From: Linnemannia hyalina
Taxonomy: Eukaryota > Mortierellomycota > Mortierellomycetes > Mortierellales > Mortierellaceae
DNA length: 64,000 nt
NCBI GenBank assembly: GCA_019671135.1
Contig: JAHRHY010000008.1
Span: 558,001-622,000 of the forward strand
Direction: 5' to 3'
A model generated the notes under the pieces. The model saw only the letters and a program-made list of their open reading frames with translations, had not been told where the DNA came from and searched no databases. The position numbers and the translations under genes were made by a program. Positions 33,478 through 45,500 of this stretch are shown piece by piece. Positions within the stretch are counted from its first letter, which is position 1, and each line of letters starts with the position of its first letter.

Positions 33478-35349
33478 TTATTGCCGGGTCAAGGCCATCT
33501 CGGCCTCCTTGGCCAAACGAGCAGGCTCGTTGATCGAAGGACGGATCTTACGAGGCGTGTAGTAGAACGAAGCAACGCAGTACAATACGAATCCGAAGAG
33601 ACCAATACCCGAATAAGCCCATCCCTTCGTGGATGACGAAAAGCCAGCGTCCTCAAAGACGGGCTCAAAGATCATGATCAAGATCGAACCCAGCGACGAG
33701 GCCAACAGCCAGAAGGATGTCGAGACAGCACGGAATTGACGACCGGCTTCGATGTATGTGAACTGGACACCGGTGGGGGAGAAGAGGGCCTCACCGAGGG
33801 AAAGGACGAACCATTGAGGGAACTGCAACCAGGCCGAGTAGCACTCTGCACAGTATTTGCCGTCGTATGTTGCAGAGTCTTCGATGGCGCGGCCAGAGGA
33901 GAGGTAGGCCTTTTCGATCATAGGGGCGAGACCGGCAGAGACGGCGAAGGAGAGGACGACGAGGAAGAACCCAAGAGCCATACGGCGTTGGGGGCCAAAG
34001 TTCCAGCCGCGGCGGTAGCAGAAGGGGTAGACGACGTAACCCAGAATAGGGACGAGGATGATGAGGAGGATTGTGTTGATGTTGGAGAAAGAGGTCATCT
34101 GAACATAGGTTTTTGTGGGGTCGTTGCCTCCGAAAAGAGCGCCGGACATGAGGTAGTACTGGTTGGACCACTCATTCGAGTTCTGGTTGTACAACATCAA
34201 GCAGAAGGCGAAGGGGATAACAACGGGGACGAGGACAAGACCGAAATCACGGACTTCCTCAACGAAGACACCACCATACTCCTCCTCGGCAAAGTTGAGC
34301 CAGTGACCCTTAGCAGCACGCTCCTGAGGGCTGGCCTTGAAGTGGCGACCGGCAGCAAGGATGGTAGCCTTGAGGGCCTTGAGAGGCAGGAACTCGCCCA
34401 GTGGAGGCACGATACGATAGAACTTGTGACCAGCTGCAAAGACAGCATAGGCAATAGCAAAGACAATGGTGGGAAGGAGGAAGGCACCAGAGTAACAGGT
34501 CTTTTCTCCATAGCAAGGAGAGTCGGCAATGAGGGGGACAGTGAACTGGGTGAGGAGACCACCGACGTTAATGGCGACGTAGAAGGTGTTGAAGAAGAAA
34601 TCCTTGGCTTGCTCTTGGGCGGGGAGGTACTGGTCTCCACCATGGGCGGAGACACAAGGCTTGATACCACCGGTACCGAGGGCGATGACGAGCATGGGGA
34701 GGAAGGTCAAGAAGTTGGACTTGGGGATGACACCGGGGATGGCAAAGACGGTGACCATGATCATACCGATCAAGTAGACGGCTGAGAATGAGATAATGGT
34801 CCACCTATGTCAGGGTTCAGTTCACACAGCAGCAGAATGAGACATTTGGAGGATAGGTTAGCATGTGCGTAAGGAAGATATGGAAGATCAAACATCGCGC
34901 AACCCAGGTTGCATGCAGATGCTGCAGCAACAGCAGGGACAAGATACACATAGAAAAGAGAACAAAATCCCTTACCATTTGCCAAGGAAGGAATCAGACA
35001 AGGCAGCACCGATCAAGGGGAAGAAGTAAGCCAACATGGTGAAAGCAGTCGAGTAAACCTTGGCTTGGGTCTTGTCCATTCCAGAGACGAGCTGGAAGTA
35101 TTTGTTCAAGTTGGGCTGGACACCATAGTAGCAGAAGCGCTCACCAAACTCGTTGGGCAAGATGAAGTAAATAGCCTTGGGCAACTTGTTGGGGTTGGCC
35201 ATCAACTTGGCATCGAGCTCGGCGTTGAGACGAGCCTCGAGCTCGAGAAGCTCGCGCTCGTGGTCGGTCAAGAGATCCAAGGCGGTGACCTCTTGCTTGC
35301 CATCGTCGATGAATATCTCTGAGGCATCGATATCGCGCTTCTCGGACAT
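33478..35349 (-). CDS. PTR2: POT/PTR2-family peptide transporter, copy A
   Basis: Proton-coupled di/tripeptide symporter of the plasma membrane (POT/PTR2, major facilitator superfamily). Two exons, 34976-35349 and 33478-34804, give 566 aa with about 12 hydrophobic segments. The cytosolic N-terminus (~60 aa) is acidic. The ExxER proton-coupling motif is intact (NEFGERFCYYG, Glu67/Glu70/Arg71). PTR2 signature 1 appears as GTGGIKPCVSAHGGDQY, and the second as FFFNTFYVAINVGGL. GKWWTIISFS spans the single intron (171 nt). The terminal PRKIRPSINEPARLAKEAE is shared with the other copies. A TATA-like TTTATAAG is at 35551-35558 on the minus strand. Confidence 0.95.
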
Positions 35350-37053
35350 CGTTTTGTGTAGAGGGAGAAGTGTGCGAGATGAGTGTGGTAGGGAAGGAGA
35401 GTGTAGAACGAAGGGAGACCAAATAGGGTAGGAGGAAGAGGCGGAGAAGAGAAGGAGAAGATGGCGTGAAAGGGGAGGGAGAGCGGGTGAGAGTGAGAAG
35501 AGGAGTTTGCAACTGAGGAACCGGATTTTGGAGAGTGGGAGAGTTGCCCTCTTATAAACATTTGAAAAAAAGGGAGGGAGAACCATGCGATCCTTGGACA
35601 ATCATCAATCGCCGAATGGCCACGATGATGGCCTTCTTTCTTCATGAGAGAGATGCAACCATTGGAGAAGTGTTTTTCTATATAGTCGAAATGAAGTCTA
35701 CTGTACTCTTAATGTCGTCTTCTGGCTTTGTTTATGTGTATAAGAGTTGACACACGTAACATGTAAACAATTAAAAAAAAAAGCAATGAACGAAGAGGCT
35801 CATCGATATCTCTCGGTATTCTGTGGCGTTTATCAATAACAGAACCCGAGTAAAGACAAGGTAAGGGATCGGTTGATATGCTTATTTAGGCCAAAGGATC
35901 GATATGCATTGTGCCCCTCAGTCCTCCATTTAGCGTGAAAGTCTATTCCGACCAAACTCAACGAACATTTCCTCCCTCATGCTCACTTGTCTTGGCCATT
36001 TCATGTTTGCCTGCCTTAAATGGCATCCTACGCGCACCCGAGGATAGACCTGTTTATTAAGCCCTTCTTCTTCCCCTGCCCTCATCATCTCATGCATATT
36101 ACGGAGGTTACTAAAACACACACAAACAAAAGCGAAAAAAAACAACGCAACCCCTCAACGAAACGCCCAATGGTTATCCTCTCGGAACAGTTGCCGTCTC
36201 CCTCTGATTTGACTGATACTTTTTATGTTTTCACCCGTGGGCTTTTTACCAACTATTATATATCCTCGTTTAAGAATTGCTGCGCTAGATAACTTTACTC
36301 TAGCGGCGGTGTTCGAGCATCAGACTAAATAGCCATCGATCAAGACCAACAAGTCGTCGATCACTCACAGCACTGTCGGTGCGTCCCAAAACTCTATATC
36401 GCGTGTTGTTGTTATCTATGCCGTCCTATTGTTACTCGCCCTCCTGTCGCACCGCGTTTCTACCTTGTCTGAGCGTCGTAGTCTGCCAGCACGCTGCGCA
36501 GAGATCTTCATTCTGGCATGTAACGAAGCGATCGTCTCTGTTCTTCTCCGAGGTTCATTAGGGCGGGTGTAAAAGAGCATTTCGCATAGCTGTAGCTGAG
36601 GGGCATGGGGAAGAGGATGCGCAGTTGATTATTTTTTCCACGCCGTAGAAAAGGGTAGAAGAATGTGAGCAGAGATTAATCTTCAAGTTTTAACCAGTTA
36701 TGGTGTCTGCACTGATCACATCAGGCCCTCCGCAAATGTAGGACACAAAATAAAATGCTTACATTGCACTCACATAAACATCATCCACTGCCTTCTTATC
36801 TCTTTTTCCTTCTTCCATGCACAGACACAGTGGTCGAAGTATGTCTCAGTCAACTGGCAGGCGAACACGGCCACAAGTGTGCCATGTGTCTAATAAACCG
36901 CACATTAGTACATCAACGAAAGGGAATCCGGCATATCAAACAAACAAAAATGGTCAGATACAGTAAAAAAATATTGTTTTGCTGATTTGTTTTTATTAGG
37001 AGTTTGTATGGTACATTAAGGATGCGATAGTAGAAAGTGGTGTGTCCAATTGC
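35350..37053. other. Intergenic region between POT copies A and B
   Basis: Includes the copy A leader. A TATA-like TTTATAAG lies at 35551-35558, and the conserved leader element GGAGTTTGCAACTGAGGAA (plus-strand view) starts at 35502. The rest shows only short frames and A/T-rich sequence. Confidence 0.45.
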
Positions 37054-38893
37054 TTATTGACGGATCAAGGTCATCTCAGCCTGCTTGGCCAAACGAGCAG
37101 ACTCGTTGATAGAAGGACGAAGCTTGCGAGGGATGTAGTAGTACGACGTCAAGCAGTACAAGAAGAAACCGCCAAGACCGATACCGGAGTAAGCCCAGCC
37201 ACGGGTCGAGCTCGACAAGCCAGCGCTGTCAAAAGCAGGCTCGAAGATCATGATCAAGATCGAGCCCAGCGACGAGGCCAACAACCAGAAGGAAGTGGAA
37301 ACAGCGCGGAACTGGCGACCGGCCTCGATGTAGGTGAACTGAACGCCGGTGGGGGAGAAGAGGGACTCGCCGAGAGAGAGAAGGAACCACTGGGGAAACT
37401 GCAACCAGGCAGAGTAGCACTTCTCACAGTACTTGCCGTCATACTTGGCAGAGTCCTCCATGAGACGGCCAGAGTCGAGGTAAGCCTTTTCAATCATGGG
37501 GGCGAGACCGGCAGAGACGGCGAAGGAGACGACGACGAGGAAGAATCCAAGAGCCATACGACGCTGGGGGCCAAAGTTCCAGCCGCGGCGATCGCAGAAG
37601 GGGTAAACGAAGAAGGCGAGGATGGGGACGAGGAGGATGATGAGGATAGTGTTGATGTTCGAGAACATAGCTCCCTGGACATAGGTGGAGTTCTCGTCAT
37701 TGCCGCCGAAGAGGGCACCGGACATGAGGTAGTACTGGTTGGCCCACTCGTTCGAGTTCTGGTTGTACAACATCCAGCAGAAGGCGAAGGGAATGACAAC
37801 GGGGACGAGGACAAGACCGAAATCGCGGACCTCCTCAAGGAAGACACCACCGTACTCCTCCTCAGCAAAGTTGAGCCAGTGGCCCTTAGCAGCACGCTCC
37901 TCCTGGCTGGCCTTGGAGTGGCGACGAGCTGCGAGGATGGAAGCCTGGACAGCCTTGAGGGGCAAGAACTCGCCCAGTGGAGGGACGATACGGTAGAACT
38001 TGTGGCCGGAGGCGAAGACACACAAGGCAAGGGCAAAGACGACGGTAGGAAGCAAGAAAGCAGCAGAGTAGCACGTGTCCTGACCGTAGCATTGGAGCTC
38101 GGTCATCTTGGGGACGATGAACTGGGTAAGGAGGCCTCCGACGTTAATGGCGACGTAGAAGATGTTGAAGAAGAAATCCTTGGCCTGCTCCTGGGAGGGG
38201 AGGTACTGATCACCACCGTGGGAGGAGACGCAGGGCTTGATTCCACCGGTACCGATGGCGATGACGAGCATGGGGAGGAAGGTCAAGAAGTTGGAGGCGG
38301 GGATGACACCGGGGATGGCAAAGACGGTGACCATGATCATACCGATCAAGTAGATGATAGAGAAGGAGATGATTGTCCACCTGTTGAATAAGAGTGATAC
38401 ATCGAAAAGAGATGATGAAAAAAATGGTCAGCGATCAAAGTACTTCAAAATGGTATAATCAATACTCCTGAGAAAAAAGAAATGTCCTCATGTGTTAAAG
38501 AACAAAAAAAAGTTCTCACCATTTGCCAAGGAAGGAATCAGACAAGGCAGCACCGATCAAGGGGAAGAAGTAAGCCAACATGGTGAAAGCAGTCGAGTAA
38601 ACCTTGGCTTGGGTCTTGTCCATTCCAGAGACGAGCTGGAAGTATTTGTTCAAGTTGGGCTGGACACCATAGTAGCAGAAGCGCTCACCAAACTCGTTGG
38701 GCAAGATGAAGTAACAGGCCATGGGCATCTTGTTGGGGTTGGCCATCAACTTGGCATCGAGCTCGGCGTTGAGACGAGCTTCGAGCTCGAGGAGTTCCTT
38801 CTCGTGGTCGGTCAAGAGGTCGAAGGCGGTAACCTCCAACTTCTCATCGCTGAGCTCAACCTGGGTATCGGCGATATCGTGCTTCTCAGACAT
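37054..38893 (-). CDS. PTR2: POT/PTR2-family peptide transporter, copy B
   Basis: Same architecture as copy A: exons 38520-38893 and 37054-38380, one 139-nt intron, 566 aa. ExxER (NEFGERFCYYG), GTGGIKPCVSSHGGDQY and FFFNIFYVAINVGGL are intact. The last 195 nt of exon 1 are identical to copy A, base for base, while the intron and the first part of exon 1 differ. Promoter TATA-like CTATAAG is at 39094-39100 (minus strand). Substrate range relative to the other copies cannot be read from sequence. Confidence 0.95.
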
Positions 38894-39643
38894 TATGGGA
38901 ATATGTGATGTGGTGGTAGGGGAGGTGAGAGGAGGAGTGGGGGTTAAAGAATGGAAGAGCAGTAGATAGTCAGCAAGCTGGCTATCAGAGAGGGAGGGTA
39001 AGGGAGAGGAGAGAAGGAGCGAGAAGGTTGGGAAGAATGAGAGGAGGGAGTTTGCACTGAAGAGCCAGAAAAAAAAGGGTGGGAGAGTTAGCTACTTATA
39101 GTCCACGCGGTGGGAAGAGACGATAACGACCAGGAGAGCGTAAACAAACCGCATTCTTCAAAATATTCGCCGAGGTGCGGTCTGGACTATGGGTCTCCAA
39201 GGAGAATGAGCATGCAATCCATCAAGTAGCGCGAAGCGATATTGAGTGGTCGTTTTGTTTCTCTTTACTTTGTTTAGTTATTCAAGCTCACTTATTGTCC
39301 GTCATAATTCAACACTCATGAAAAGAAAGAATAAAGGGGCAAAAACAGTTCAACTGGCCGATTTGTTCACAGATAAACTCCTTTTTTGTGAGAAAGAAGC
39401 GCTCTGATTAGCCGAAATGAAAATGTATTCCGACACGAATAGAGTTCTCAGTTTATCCAACCGCACCACACACACAAGAAAGACAAGATTGGATACTCTT
39501 GATAGGGTGGACTTTCCCTCATCCTCCTAATTTAGGATTCCCCATCCTTCCCCCTCACTCCATTTGTCAGACCAAGACATAAACCTAACCAGACCCTGCC
39601 TGCCTGCCCTCGTTTTTGTCCATTTTACAGAGGGCTATTCTTT

Positions 39644-39687
39644 GGAACAACAGAACCTATTCAGAGGAACAACAGAACCCATTCAGA
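39644..39687 (+). repeat. 22-bp direct repeat, two copies
   Basis: Two adjacent copies beginning GGAACAACAGAACC and ending ATTCAGA differ at one base. A third partial copy (GGAACA) follows. Confidence 0.85.
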
Positions 39688-40103
39688 GGAACATACAGGA
39701 CAAAACTTATTATTTTTTTGCGCTTGTCGTCCTCTCGGAAGTGTTCCTGAGCTTGGCCTGTGATACGACTTGTTTACTTCGATCATGTCTTTTTTTCCGA
39801 CGACGACGACAAGGATAAATGCAACAGGCTAGTTGACCACCTGGAAGTTTGGGGAGGATGGACGACTCAATGTCAAGCTTTCTGTTCGGACAGTTTTGTT
39901 GTTGTTGGGGGCTGTTGTTGTTTTGTCGATCCATACCATATTCTATCCTGCACGTCTAGCTAGGTGCAAAGAGCCAACTCTATCTCGCGACTTTCTATCA
40001 TTATCTCTCTATGCTCCACCCTTCCCATGCTCACATTCTCTTTCACCCGCTACCTCCCTTTCCTTCTCTGCAGAGACCAATCGACCATCAACTAACACCC
40101 TTT

Positions 40104-40106
<3 letters not shown>

Positions 40107-40159
<53 letters not shown>
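40107..40159 (+). repeat. (TC)n microsatellite
   Basis: About 25 consecutive TC dinucleotides within a pyrimidine-rich stretch between POT copies B and C. Confidence 0.9.
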
Positions 40160-40163
<4 letters not shown>

Positions 40164-40688
40164 TCATATCGGTCGTCCCACACCATCTTTTTCAGGAACC
40201 ATCAGTGATGGAAAAATAAAGTAATCTCAGTCCCTGATCAATGATAACTGCCATGCCATCCTAACCGTAACAGTTTGATCAGTCCTCATTTTGTGTGTGT
40301 GTGTGTGTTCGTTGGCTGTTAAACGCCGAGTACAATTTTTTCCGCAAATGGTGATAGTGGGGTCATGTCCGTGCCACAAAAAAAAAGGTACCAACAAAAA
40401 ACAGGGGCAGACACAACGACCAACGACTAACGTGCTTTTTTTTCTCAGGGTCAGAGAGTCAGGGGCAATGACTTCATTGTGCGGCGCCTCGTGGTTCGTC
40501 ATCATGGGTACCAAAACTCTCACGACACAACAAGTAGCCACTTTTTTTTTTTTTTTTTTTTGGATGGTTTTAATTAAGGTATGTATGGTACATGTGTAAA
40601 TCCCAAATGCAACAACAGTTACGCACTGTTAGGGACTAGGGTGTGCTGTTACTCAAAAGGACTAAGGCAAAAAGAGTGGTATCTGTTC

Positions 40689-42525
40689 TTAGTAATGAGT
40701 AATAGCATACTCGGCCTGCTTGGCCAAGCGAGCAGACTCGTTGATCGAAGGACGGATCTTGCGAGGGATGTAGTAGTACGACGTCAAGCAGTACAAGAAG
40801 AAACCAAAGAGACCAATGCCAGAGTAAGCCCAGCCGCGGGTGGCGCTGCTGAAACCAGCATCCTCGAAGATGGGCTCAAAGATCATGATCAAGATCGAAC
40901 CGAACGAGGTCGACAGCAACCAGAAGGAAGTCGAGACAGCGCGGAACTGGCGACCAGCCTCGATGTAGGTGAACTGGACACCGGTGGGGGAGCAGAGGGC
41001 CTCACCGAGAGAGAGGAGGAACCATTGGGGGAACTGCAACCAGGCAGAATAGCACTTCTCACAGTACTTGCCGTCATACTTGGCAGAGTCCGCCATGAGA
41101 CGGCCAGAGTCGAGGTAAGCCTTTTCAATCATGGGGGCGAGACCGGCAGAGACGGCGAAGGAGATGACGATCAGGAGGAAACCAGCGGCCATACGACGCT
41201 GGGGGGAAAAGTTCCACCCGCGCTTAGTGCAGAAGGGGTAGACAAAGGTGGCCAGGAAGGGGACAAGGATGATGATGAGGATGGTGTTGATGTTGCCGAA
41301 CATGGCTCCTTGGACGTACGAGGATGTCTCGTCCTTGCCGCCAAAGATGGCGCCGGACATGAGGTAGTACTGGTTGGCCCACTCGTTCGAGTTCTGGTTG
41401 TACAACATCCAGCAGAAGGCGAAGGGAATGACAACGGGGACGAGGACAAGACCGAAATCGCGGACCTCCTCAAGGAAGACACCACCGTACTCCTCCTCAG
41501 CAAAGTTGAGCCAGTGACCCTTAGCAGCGCGCTCAGCAGGGGAAGCAACGCTGTGACGACGAGCGGCGAGGATGGAAGCCCTGATGGCCTTGAGTGGCAA
41601 GAACTCGCCCAGTGGGGGGACGATACGGTAAAACTTGTGACCGGCAATAAAGATGGCAAAGGCAAGAGCAAACACAATGGTAGGGAGGAGGAAGGCACCA
41701 GCGTAGCAGGTATCTTGGCCATAGCAATGAAGCTCGGTCAACTTGGGGACAATGAACTGGGTCAAGAGGGCACCGACGTTGATAGAGACGTAGAAGATGT
41801 TGAAGAAGAAATCCTTTCCGGCTTCCTGGGAGGGAAGGTACTGATCACCACCGTGGGAGGAAACGCAGGGCTTGATACCACCAGTACCGATGGCAATGAC
41901 GAGCATGGGGAGGAAGGTCAAGAAGTTAGAGACCTGGCCGATGGGTCCGATCAAGTTGGGGATGGCGAAAACGGTGACCATGATCATACCGATCAAGTAG
42001 ACAGTCGAGAAGGAGATGATGGTCCACCTGTTGAGTGTAAAAAAAAGGGGGAGGAAGTGAAACAGTAGACAGAGTATGGTTGTTAGGGAAATGAACATGC
42101 ATTCTAGAACGTCAAAAAAAAGGCTGTGGCATGAACAGGTTACTGAATTACCATTTTCCGAGGAAGGAGTCAGAAAGGGCGGCGCCGATCAAGGGGAAGA
42201 AGTAGGCCAACATGGTGAAAGCAGTCGAGTAGACTTTGGCGTCGGATTTGGACATTCCAGTGATGAGCTGGAAGTACTTGTTCAAGTTGGGCTGGACACC
42301 ATAGTAACAGAAACGCTCACCAAACTCGTTAGGCAAGATGAAGTAACAGGCCTTGGGCATCTTGTTGGGGTTGGCCATCAGCTTGGCGTCCAGCTCGGCG
42401 TTGAGACGGGCCTCGAGCTCGAGAAGCTCGCGCTCGTGGTCGGTCAAGAGATCCATGGCGGTGATCTCCTGTTTTTCATCGCTCATGCTAATCTGGGCGG
42501 CATCGATGTCGCGCTTTTCAGCCAT
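40689..42525 (-). CDS. PTR2: POT/PTR2-family peptide transporter, copy C
   Basis: Exons 42152-42525 and 40689-42027 give 570 aa; the intron is 124 nt. Motifs are intact: NEFGERFCYYG, GTGGIKPCVSSHGGDQY, FFFNIFYVSINVGAL. Compared with A and B it has an extra NLIGPIGQVSN loop after the first exon 2 helix and ends EYAITHY. Exon sequence, the intron and the loop are closest to copy D at 57.0 kb, which lies in the opposite orientation. The C-terminus again carries the IRPSINESARLAKQAE block. A TATA-like site (GTATAAAGG, minus strand) is at 42718-42726. Confidence 0.95.
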
Positions 42526-45500
42526 TTAGTGTGGACTGTTGTGATGTGAAGGTGGACGGGGAAAAGGGAAAGAGGAAGAGGATGGAAGAAAAGAGGGATG
42601 GAGAGAGGAGGAAGAGGAAGGGACGATGGCGAAGGAGAAAAGGAGTTTACACTGAGGAACCAACAGCAAAAAGAAGAAAAAGGAAGAAAAAGAAAACAGC
42701 AGTGGTTCCCAACCCTTCCTTTATACACATGAATGTGTATCGTTGTGCCTGTAACAAAAGTAATAAAAAAGAACGTATAACGGAAAGTCATCCCCTCGTT
42801 ACTTCAATGAGCCCCTTCTTTTCTTCCTTTCATCTACTCCTTCCTCCTCATATGCAGGATCTTGGCGACAGATAGGCGAAGGTAACGAGGTTTGTCTGGA
42901 ACTGTACACGGTATTCTACGCCGGTGTACAGTACTGTACCGAGGTCGATTCGAAAACGGCTGAAAGCAAAAAAAAACGCTCACGACGTTGTTGTTTTTTT
43001 GTGACCCGACAATGTGCGCAAAACAGCATCCTGAGCCAATTAGAGTTCTGCGAACTGCCTTTTTGTTCCTTTCTTATTTTATATTAGGATTTTATTCAAA
43101 GCCTACCCGTCGTTTTGGATGCATCACATTGCCTCATGAAAAAGACGACTTACAGAAGTGTAGGTGCAGTATACAAATATGGAAAATACATTCGTGCTTC
43201 TAGTCCTTGACTTGTTGGTACCCTATAAAGGCGATCGAGCGAGAGAGAGAGGGGGGGGGGGAGACGTCAAGGGGAAAGGGGGCGACAAAAGGCTGAGGGA
43301 CTATTGTAGTCTTACTCAATCTCAATACGAAGCGTCCTGGTATCTTGTCCCCTTTACGGAGGGTGTGCAAAGACCATTGCCACAAACACACCACCAAGAA
43401 CGACAAACTAAGAAATATAATCCAAACATGCAGCAACAAAACGATGCATTGTCCTCTCGGATGCAGTCCAGAACATATGCCTGACCTCGCAGCGCATCCT
43501 CTACCGAATCAAATGCTTTTGCTGGCTTTGGAAAAAACGAAGTCTAAGAATTTGGGGGAAAGTGAGCTGCAAGAGGCTGATACTATCAAAACTAAGAACT
43601 AAAGAAGAAAGAGGGCTACTCGTCCTATCGGGCACCAAGGGAGAGGAAGGAAGATCTTTCGGGCACCCACTGTTGTTGTTTTTGGCAGGCTATCGATACC
43701 GTCTGTGGATGTGATTGGGCAATGGAATGGTGCCTAGAATATGATATTCTCGTCTCGAAACTATCACAAATTGCTGCAACAGTAACGGTAACGTCAGCAA
43801 CAAGAAAAAAAAACTGGGGCCAGAACCTGTCCGCATCGACCGTGTACACTCTCTTTCCACGTTCTCTGTGCCTCTCTGCCTCCCTGCTCCCGCCTTGTCT
43901 CCAATCTTTGCTCAACGTCAGATATGAAAATGAACAGGAAAATGGGCGAAAGGAGGGTGCGAATTATGACGATCAAATGTCCATGAATAGAACTTGACAT
44001 TGACATACCTTTGTTTTGGCTCTTCCTCCATTGCCCGACAATGCATCTCGTAGTCGTTGAATACATGTCACAGAGTTTGTTAAATGAAGGGAAAGAGGAG
44101 GACATTGCCAAAGACAAGGGGATGTTGATTTGTATCTGAGCACTCGTTTATCTCTTATTTTGCTTCTCGTTATTTTGTTCGTACCCAGTTGTTTATCAAC
44201 GAGGAGAAGGTACTCTCGCCCGCCATATATCGATCCACAAAAGAAGCAGGGTCCGGATACTCATGTCTTTAAATCCCAAAAGGAGGATAATTCTTGGTGG
44301 TGAATGAACTGAAGGTGGTCAGAGGTGAAATGAAGAGACCTGAGATATTATGCGGACCAAGGTACTCCCCAAGAGTTTTTTCTCTTGACCCAGTTTTCCA
44401 TTCCATTCTTCTTGCTTCGTCAGCCCCTCTTTCTGTACCATTCTTGTGTTCCACCAACAAAGAAAAAAAATCCGAAGGAATGATACCGATGCACAGTTGA
44501 TGCTTCTGAATAAGAAGAAGTAGAAGAAAAACGACTGAGGTGTGGATGAGTGTATGTATTCTAGAGAGCGCGAAGAATAGACACTGAAGATGAATGGCCA
44601 GTCAAGCCTGGATCTCACCCATTTTAATCATCAACCATGGGTGTCTGTTTTGAAGTATCGTTAGTTCGGGCCTTTTCTTTGTCAGTTCTCCATTGCTGAG
44701 TATGCTTTGTTGGAGTCTATGTTGTGTTGCGTTGTGATCGCAAACGAATATGCAAATTGCACCATGTCGCGTTGTTTTTGTTGTGGTTGTCAATGGAAGG
44801 TTTCCAAGCGAACTAAACCCAACTTTACAGGAGGCCCTTCCCTCCAGCCCTAAACCTCCCTAGAACGAAGACAAACACCACCTCTTTCCTTTTCCCTCTC
44901 GTAAGTGAATTCGTTCTTTACCCACGAACCTTATCCCCGTTGAATTGCACCTCATTTTAAAGTACTCTTCCCAGGTTAGCTTTGACATCCAAAATCCCTC
45001 GGTCTTGTTATTTGTGCGACACGACCAGTGTCCACAATAAAACGACAGACCAGGTGTAAACAAAGACACCTTACGCTTTTGTTTTATTTACGGGCTAAGA
45101 ACCAACTCTATGTGTGTCCGAGGGTGAAGAATTTCCCACCGATTGGCAAGTGTGGGAAAGAAACTAAGGGAAAGTTGGACACATGAGAAAAACAAATCAC
45201 GGGAGGAACAAGCAAACAAACAAACAAAACAGATATGCAAGACGAGACAAGACATACTGAACATATGTTACATGGTCTACCAAGCATCACAAGGCAGAAA
45301 TGTGCGACTGGAGGGACATAATGCATAAATGCTCAAGATGGTTGAGAGGGGAGGAGGAGGCCATGGCGAGATGAGAGATAAGTGATGTGAACTAAATGCT
45401 TGTTTTCCATCCAATTGTTCATGTCCGTTTATTTCACAGGAATTAGATGTGGTCTCCTTCTTTCCTCGTCGATTTGTTTACATATTCCAAGGAAGGTGAG

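Larger units (their letters stand above)
38894..40688. other. Intergenic region between POT copies B and C
   Basis: Copy B leader with the conserved element at 39047-39066 and a TATA-like site at 39094-39100. There is a 22-bp direct duplication (GGAACAACAGAACC...) at 39644-39687, a long (TC)n tract near 40107-40159 and a T-run near 40541-40560. No gene found. Confidence 0.5.

Noticed and set aside
33736..42068. Long antisense frames (up to 495 codons) across POT copies A-C, and the same over copy D
   Set aside because: They run antisense through exons with strong codon bias; translations are Asp/Glu/Gly/Val-rich mirror images of the transporter and show no domain.
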